NCBI GenBank assembly: GCA_964195545.1
Contig: CAXMQQ010000019.1
Span: forward strand, 1-64,000
DNA: 64,000 nt
Reading direction: 5' to 3'
DNA from: JAHEEL01 sp964195545
GTDB lineage: Bacteria > Actinomycetota > Acidimicrobiia > Spongiisociales > UBA5794
Position numbers and translations under genes: made by a program. Of the stretch, positions 58,878-64,000 are shown one piece after another; within the stretch, counting starts at the first letter, position 1; every line of letters begins with the position of its first letter. Under the pieces are notes generated by a model that worked only from the letters and a program-made list of their open reading frames with translations, did no database searches and had not been told where the DNA came from.

Positions 58878-59960
58878 ATGTATCTCTCCTGGCTCGAACT
58901 GACTGGGGTCCGGTGCTACGAAACCGTGCGCTTCGAGCCGGATGAGGGCATCAACGTCCTTGTCGGAGCAAACGGGGCGGGCAAGACGAGCATTCTCGAG
59001 GCGGTCGCCTACCTTGGAATGCTGAAATCGTTCCGGGGGACGCCGGATGTATCGATGATCACCACCGGATCGGACAAGGCCGTAATTCGTGGGGAGTTCG
59101 GCGTCCCGTCGGGGACCACTCGAGTCGAAGTGGAACTCGCTCACCAGGATCGTCGCAGGGTGCTGGTCAACGGAAAGAGGCCCCAGCGCAACAGTGACGT
59201 CCTATCGCAGGTGCCGATCGTGGCTTTCCAGCCCGACGACCTGGATCTGGTCAAACGCGGGCCGGGGCTGAGAAGGGAGTACCTCGACGACCTGGCAGCC
59301 CAATTGTGGCCACAGGCAGGCGCCGATCAGATGGACTACGAGCGGGCCATCCGGCAACGTAACTCGCTTCTCAAGCAGGAGGGGCGACGGGCAGACCCCA
59401 TCACATTGGACGTGTGGGATGAGAGGGTCGCCGTCGCCGGAGCTGCCGTCTTCGGTCATCGGACCAGAGTCCTCGAAGCGCTCGACGCGTCGCTGGGTGA
59501 GGCGTACCGCCTGGTGGGGGAGACGGGTTCGTTGACGTGGAGATACGAGACGAACTGGGGGGCATCGATGGATGAAGGAGGAGGAGTTGAACGGCTCAGA
59601 GAGGAACTGCTCGAACGACGCAGCCGCGACATGGATCAGCGGGTAACGAGTGGCGGGCCCCACCGGGACGACCCAACGCTCGTTGTCGACGGCCGTCCTG
59701 CACGGACGATGGCAAGTCAGGGAGAGCAACGGACCGTCGCGCTCGCTCTTCGTGTTGCTGCGTACCGCGTGCTCGGTACCCACCGTTCGATCGCTCCGAT
59801 CCTTCTTCTCGATGATGTCTTCTCCGAACTGGACCCTCGACATGCTCGGGGTGTTATGTCCCTTCTCGGCGATGGTCAGGTTCTTGTCACAACGGCGAGA
59901 GAAGATGAGGTTCCCACATCCGGGCGACGGTGGAACGTCGACGGAAGGACCGTCACATGA
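58878..59960 (+). CDS. recF: Recombination protein RecF
   Basis: A 360-residue ABC-type ATPase loading RecA at gaps. MYLSWLELTGVRCYETVRFEPDEGINVLVGANGAGKTSILEAVAYL holds Walker A; VTSGGPHRDDP is the Q/signature area; SQGEQRTVALALRVAAYRVL the ABC signature; and ILLLDDVFSELDPRHARGVMSLL Walker B/D-loop. GAGAGGAGAGGG precedes the ATG. Confidence 0.97.
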   Translation: MYLSWLELTGVRCYETVRFEPDEGINVLVGANGAGKTSILEAVAYLGMLKSFRGTPDVSMITTGSDKAVIRGEFGVPSGTTRVEVELAHQDRRRVLVNGKRPQRNSDVLSQVPIVAFQPDDLDLVKRGPGLRREYLDDLAAQLWPQAGADQMDYERAIRQRNSLLKQEGRRADPITLDVWDERVAVAGAAVFGHRTRVLEALDASLGEAYRLVGETGSLTWRYETNWGASMDEGGGVERLREELLERRSRDMDQRVTSGGPHRDDPTLVVDGRPARTMASQGEQRTVALALRVAAYRVLGTHRSIAPILLLDDVFSELDPRHARGVMSLLGDGQVLVTTAREDEVPTSGRRWNVDGRTVT

Positions 59961-60307
59961 CCAGAGCGAACTACTACAGCGACCAGCCGCAGAGACCCGA
60001 ACCGAAACCGATCGACGATCTAATCGGGACGATCGTGGAACAGGCCGGGGCGAGCCCAGACCTCGGGGTTGCGCGGCTCGTCTCCTCCTGGGACAGCATC
60101 GTCTCCGAACGGTGGAGAGGGAGATCGCGACCGATCGGTGTTCGGGATCAAACGCTTCTCGTCGAGGTCCCGGAAGGAGCTGACGCGAGCCTGCTGCGCT
60201 ACGACTCGGCCGATCTCATGAGGCGGATTTCACAGCGATTCGGTCCCGATCTCGTACGAGCGGTCAGGTTCCGCGTCGAGGGGGACACTCGCGGCGGAAA
60301 GCCGTGA
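59957..60307 (+). CDS. DUF721-family protein
   Basis: A 116-residue protein of the DUF721 (DciA-like) family, positioned between recF and gyrB exactly like mycobacterial Rv0004. DLGVARLVSSWDSIVSERWRGRSRPIGVRDQTLLVEVPEGADASLLRYDSADLMRRISQRFG is the conserved KH-like domain; DciA proteins help load DnaB. The ATG overlaps the recF stop by 4 nt; the N-terminal 30 residues are a variable tail. Confidence 0.9.
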   Translation: MTRANYYSDQPQRPEPKPIDDLIGTIVEQAGASPDLGVARLVSSWDSIVSERWRGRSRPIGVRDQTLLVEVPEGADASLLRYDSADLMRRISQRFGPDLVRAVRFRVEGDTRGGKP

Positions 60308-60400
60308 AATGGTAAGGGTTTCGGCCCGGAATCGGCTATGATTACACCCGTGTCAGTAGCCCCCAACTGAACGCCTCCGGGGGCCATCCAAAGGAGTCCA

Positions 60401-62326
60401 GTGAACAAGACGAAGAGCGCCCCGAACGCGACCTATGAAGCCAAAGACATCAAGGTCCTCGAGGGCCTCGAAGCGGTCCGAAGAAGACCCGCGATGTACA
60501 TCGGGTCGACCGGACCCAGAGGTCTCCACCACCTGATCTGGGAGGCCGTCGACAACTCGGTCGACGAGGCCATGGCGGGCTTCTGCACTCGCGTCGAGGT
60601 GGCCTTGCTCGCGGACGGCGGCGTGCGCGTCAGGGACAACGGCCGGGGTATTCCGGTAGCGAAGCACCCGAAGACGAAAGAGTCGGCGCTGACCACCGTC
60701 ATGACGACGTTGCACGCCGGCGGCAAGTTCGACTCGGGGGCGTATGCGGTCTCGGGAGGACTCCACGGAGTCGGAATTTCTGTTGTGAATGCCCTGTCGG
60801 CTCGCCTCGAGGCCGACATCGTTCGAGACGGACACCACTGGTCTCAGGCCTACGAATACGGTGCGGCGACAGGACGGGTGAAGAAGGGGAAGGAAGCGAA
60901 GAGGAACGGCACTCAAGTCGTGTTCTGGGCCGATCCCGAGATATTCACCGAGGGACTTGACTACTCGTCGAAGACCGTGATGAGTCGACTGCGCGAGATG
61001 GCCTTCCTCAATAGGGGCCTCGAGATCCGGTTCCGCGACGAACGAGAAGAGGCTCCGGTCGAGGAGATCTTCAAGTACAACGGAGGACTCGTCGATTTCG
61101 TGAATTACCTCAACGCCAGCCGGGAGCCGATTCACCGCCAGGTCGTCTCGTTCGAGGAAGAGACCGACGACTCCGTGGTCGCCGTGGCGATGCAGTGGAC
61201 CGGGAGCTACCGCGAAACGATTCTGAGCTTCGCGAACAACATCAACACGCACGAGGGGGGGACCCACGAAGAGGGATTCCGCACCGCCCTCACGCGATCG
61301 ATCAACGACTTCGCCAGGAAGAGGAATCTCCTCAAGGAGAAGGACCCCAACCTCACGGGCGAAGACGTGCGCGAAGGATTGACTGCCGTGATCTCCGTCA
61401 AGGTGAGGGCTCCACAATTCGAAGGACAGACGAAGACGAAACTCGGGAACACTGAGATCCGATCATTCGTCCAGAAGGCCCTCAATCAGGCCATTCCTGA
61501 GTGGCTGGAGCGCAATCCGGGCGATGCCCGACGGATAGCGGACAAGTCTTCACAGGCTGCCCGGGCACGGATGGCAGCGCGCCAGGCCCGGGACCTCACC
61601 AGGCGCAAGAGTCTGCTCGAGTCGGCCGGATTGCCGGGGAAGCTCTCGGATTGCTCGTCGAAGAAGCCCGAGGAGAGCGAACTCTTCATCGTCGAGGGCG
61701 ACTCGGCCGGCGGGTCGGCAAAACAGGCTCGCAATAGCCAGTTCCAGGCGATTCTGCCGATTCGCGGCAAGATCATCAACGTCGAGAAGAATCGTCTCGC
61801 TCGTGTCCTCCAGAACAACGAGATCCAGTCGCTGATCACAGGGATTGGGACCGGTATCGGTGACGAATTCAATATCGAGAAGGCGCGGTATCACAAGGTC
61901 GTCATACTCACCGACGCCGACGTCGATGGTGCCCACATCCGAACGCTCCTGCTCACGTTCTTCTTCAGACACATGCCGCAGCTCATCGAGGCGGGCTTCG
62001 TGTACATCGCTCAACCACCCTTGTTCAGTGTGAAGGTCGGTTCCAAGACGACCTGGATCCAGGACGACGCTGGGCTCGAAGAGATCAAGAAGCAGCTCGC
62101 CGGGAAGAAGCTGAACATTCAGCGTTTCAAGGGTCTCGGAGAGATGAATGCCGGCGAACTCTGGGACACGACCATGGATCCTGAGCGGAGAATGCTTCTC
62201 CAGGTGGGGCTCGAGGATCAATTCTCGGCAGAAGAGACATTCTCGACTCTCATGGGCACCGATGTCGAGGCCCGGCGAACCTTCATTCAGCAGAACGCAA
62301 AAGACGTTCGCTTCCTCGACTTCTAG
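60401..62326 (+). CDS. gyrB: DNA gyrase subunit B
   Basis: A 641-residue type IIA topoisomerase ATPase subunit. GHKL motifs: LIWEAVDNSVDEAMAG, VRDNGRGIPV, GGLHGVGISVVNALS. TOPRIM motifs: VEGDSAGGSAKQARNSQFQAILPIRGKI and LTDADVDGAHIRTLLLTFFFR. C-terminal KGLGEMNAGELWDTTMDPERR. The start is GTG at 60401 with AAGGAG upstream; a TATGAT -10 candidate lies at 60337-60342. Confidence 0.98.
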   Translation: MNKTKSAPNATYEAKDIKVLEGLEAVRRRPAMYIGSTGPRGLHHLIWEAVDNSVDEAMAGFCTRVEVALLADGGVRVRDNGRGIPVAKHPKTKESALTTVMTTLHAGGKFDSGAYAVSGGLHGVGISVVNALSARLEADIVRDGHHWSQAYEYGAATGRVKKGKEAKRNGTQVVFWADPEIFTEGLDYSSKTVMSRLREMAFLNRGLEIRFRDEREEAPVEEIFKYNGGLVDFVNYLNASREPIHRQVVSFEEETDDSVVAVAMQWTGSYRETILSFANNINTHEGGTHEEGFRTALTRSINDFARKRNLLKEKDPNLTGEDVREGLTAVISVKVRAPQFEGQTKTKLGNTEIRSFVQKALNQAIPEWLERNPGDARRIADKSSQAARARMAARQARDLTRRKSLLESAGLPGKLSDCSSKKPEESELFIVEGDSAGGSAKQARNSQFQAILPIRGKIINVEKNRLARVLQNNEIQSLITGIGTGIGDEFNIEKARYHKVVILTDADVDGAHIRTLLLTFFFRHMPQLIEAGFVYIAQPPLFSVKVGSKTTWIQDDAGLEEIKKQLAGKKLNIQRFKGLGEMNAGELWDTTMDPERRMLLQVGLEDQFSAEETFSTLMGTDVEARRTFIQQNAKDVRFLDF

Positions 62327-62334
62327 GACCCCGA

Positions 62335-64000
62335 ATGACGAACGAAGAACAACACATCAACGTCAAAGCCATTGACATCGAGCGGGAGATGCAGGATTCG
62401 TTCCTGGAATATGCGATGTCCGTCATCGTCTCGCGTGCCCTTCCCGACGTGCGCGACGGGCTGAAGCCGGTGCACCGGCGGATTCTCTACGCCATGCACG
62501 ACGCGGGGATCCGCCCGGGAACGCCGTTCAGGAAGTCCGCCCGTGTGGTCGGAGACGTCGTCGGCTGGTTCCATCCGCACTCACCGGAGGCCGTCTACGA
62601 CTCGATGGTCCGCCTCGGACAGGACTTCTCGCTGAGAAGCCCCCTGATCCAGCCCCAGGGAAACTTCGGAACCGTCGACGATCCCCCGGCCGCCATGCGC
62701 TACACGGAAGCGCGCATGGCGCCGATCGCTGCGCATCTTCTCGAAGGTATCGACGAGGACACCGTCGATTGGACGGATAACTACTCGGGAGAGCGTGAGG
62801 AGCCATCCGTTCTCCCTGCCCGGTTCCCGAATCTCCTCGTGAACGGTTCGACCGGGATCGCCGTTGGTATGGCGACCAACATCCCTCCCCACAATCTCAC
62901 CGAGGTCGTTGATGCCGTCCTCTACGGTCTCGATCATCCAGAGGCATCGGTCAGCGATATCTCTGAGTTCGTCAAGGGCCCGGATTTCCCGACGGGGGCC
63001 TACATCGTTGGCGTGAACGGCGTCAAGCAAGCACTTGCAACGGGCCGCGGCTCGGTGAAGATGCGTGCTGTCACCGACATCGTGGAGATGAAGAAGGGAC
63101 GCATGGCGATCATCGCCACCGAGATCCCCTATCAGGTGTCGCGAGATCGCATCATGGCCAAGACGGCGGAACTCGTTCGCAAGAAGGTCCTTACGGGGAT
63201 CGCCGACCTGCGCGACGAATCGGATAGGGAAGGAACCCGGCTGGTCATCGAGCTTCGCAAGGACGCCAACCCACAGGTCGTTCTCAACCAACTCTTCAAG
63301 CACACACAGCTCGAGGAGAATTTCTCCGCCAACCAGATCGCTCTCGTCGACGGTGTGCCCCGCACGCTCAACGTGGCAGAGATGATCCACTACTACATCG
63401 CTCACCAGCTCGAGGTCATCGAGCGCAGGAGCCGGTTCCGGCTTGTGAAAGCCGAGGCGAGAGCTCACATCGTCGAGGGTCTGCTTATCGCTCTCGACAA
63501 CATCGACGAAGTGGTCGAGATCATCAAGTCATCTGAGGACGTTGCAGCAGCGCGCTCGGCGCTGATGGATCGGTTCGAGTTGAGTGAGGTTCAGGCGAGT
63601 CACATCCTCGACATGCCGCTGCGTCGACTCACCGCACTCGAGACAGGCAAGCTCCGCGAGGAGTACCAGCAACTCCAGGAGCTGATCGGAGAACTCGAAG
63701 CCCTCCTCGCTAGCGAGGAGAAGCGGCGGATCCTTGTCGGAGAAGAGCTCACGATCATCCGGGACAAGTTCGGAGACAAGAGGAGGAGCCGGATCATTCC
63801 CGACGCAGGGGAGATGTCGCTCGAGGATCTGATCGCCGACGAGGAACTCGTTGTGACGGTCTCAGCGGCCGGCTACATCAAGTCCGTGATCGCAGCGACG
63901 TACCGGACACAGGGACGCGGTGGCCGCGGCGTGCGCGGTGCCGCCCTCCGGGAGGACGACGTGATCGAGCACGTGATCCACACGACGGCGCACGCGTACC
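62335..64000 (+). CDS. gyrA: DNA gyrase subunit A (3' partial)
   Basis: The first 555 codons of GyrA; the gene runs off the right edge. MQDSFLEYAMSVIVSRALPDVRDGLKPVHRRILYAM is the conserved N-terminus; the active-site Tyr123 is in PPAAMRYTEARM; the coiled-coil and first beta-pinwheel motif (QGRGGRGVRG, GyrA box) are present, so it is GyrA and not ParC. The quinolone segment reads HPHSPEAVYDS (80-90), where HPHGD.A.YD is near universal. The ATG at 62335 is 8 bp after gyrB. Confidence 0.97.
   Translation, partial: MTNEEQHINVKAIDIEREMQDSFLEYAMSVIVSRALPDVRDGLKPVHRRILYAMHDAGIRPGTPFRKSARVVGDVVGWFHPHSPEAVYDSMVRLGQDFSLRSPLIQPQGNFGTVDDPPAAMRYTEARMAPIAAHLLEGIDEDTVDWTDNYSGEREEPSVLPARFPNLLVNGSTGIAVGMATNIPPHNLTEVVDAVLYGLDHPEASVSDISEFVKGPDFPTGAYIVGVNGVKQALATGRGSVKMRAVTDIVEMKKGRMAIIATEIPYQVSRDRIMAKTAELVRKKVLTGIADLRDESDREGTRLVIELRKDANPQVVLNQLFKHTQLEENFSANQIALVDGVPRTLNVAEMIHYYIAHQLEVIERRSRFRLVKAEARAHIVEGLLIALDNIDEVVEIIKSSEDVAAARSALMDRFELSEVQASHILDMPLRRLTALETGKLREEYQQLQELIGELEALLASEEKRRILVGEELTIIRDKFGDKRRSRIIPDAGEMSLEDLIADEELVVTVSAAGYIKSVIAATYRTQGRGGRGVRGAALREDDVIEHVIHTTAHAY

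Overview
The window is about 64 kb of GC-rich chromosomal DNA around a replication origin. Gene content and order point to an actinobacterium, probably a deep-branching one such as Acidimicrobiia; that placement is inference. Pointers are the block cca / sigM / anti-sigma / trxB / trxA / cwlM / parB / parA / rsmG / jag / yidC / yidD / rnpA / rpmH / dnaA / dnaN / recF / DUF721 / gyrB / gyrA, which follows the mycobacterial origin region; a PadR-ino1 pair; a deazaflavin (F420)-type nitroreductase-fold protein; cobalamin-dependent MetH; and many starts with a TANNNT -10 hexamer only 6-7 nt upstream, the mark of leaderless transcription.

Layout. 1-6096 is a loose accessory stretch: the 3' part of a repeat-rich secreted protein, an orphan PAS protein, long unassigned gaps, an aldo/keto reductase, a small membrane protein, an ABM-fold protein and the N-terminal stub of an IS481-type transposase. 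6097-15025 holds metabolic genes (GDPD, class-I glutamine amidotransferase, dCTP deaminase, VOC protein, MetH, EamA transporter, DinB-like and F420-type proteins). 15029-18571 is a minus-strand replication and ribosome cluster, rpsF-ssb-rpsR-rplI then dnaB. 18795-31596 is mixed housekeeping (DUF192, panB, UvrD2-like helicase, padR-ino1, nfo, pyrE, prenyltransferase, PAQR, cupin, and a 49-aa Cys-rich small protein). 31678-37853 is an arginine cluster argCJBRGH without argD and argF. 38014-44478 carries a DUF6325/SHOCT pair, a Trx-VKOR fusion, and a minus-strand run hdac-pilT-like-rnhA-cca.

44608-50788 is the most interesting segment. A membrane pseudokinase sits where mycobacteria carry the MurJ-pseudokinase fusion, but no MurJ flippase domain is present. 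It is followed by an ECF sigma factor, its anti-sigma, trxB, trxA and a CwlM-like protein whose amidase zinc ligands are gone. Together with a PilT-like ATPase with eroded nucleotide motifs just upstream, the region holds three proteins that look like catalytically altered enzymes, plausibly envelope-control regulators.

50883-64000 is the origin core. parB/parA/rsmG/jag/yidC/yidD/rnpA/rpmH run leftward and dnaA/dnaN/recF/DUF721/gyrB/gyrA rightward. DnaA boxes plus CTA-trio repeats lie between dnaA and dnaN, and a near-consensus parS overlaps the rsmG start codon. GyrA, cut by the window edge, has an unusual quinolone-determining segment. No rRNA, tRNA, CRISPR array or intact insertion sequence was seen.
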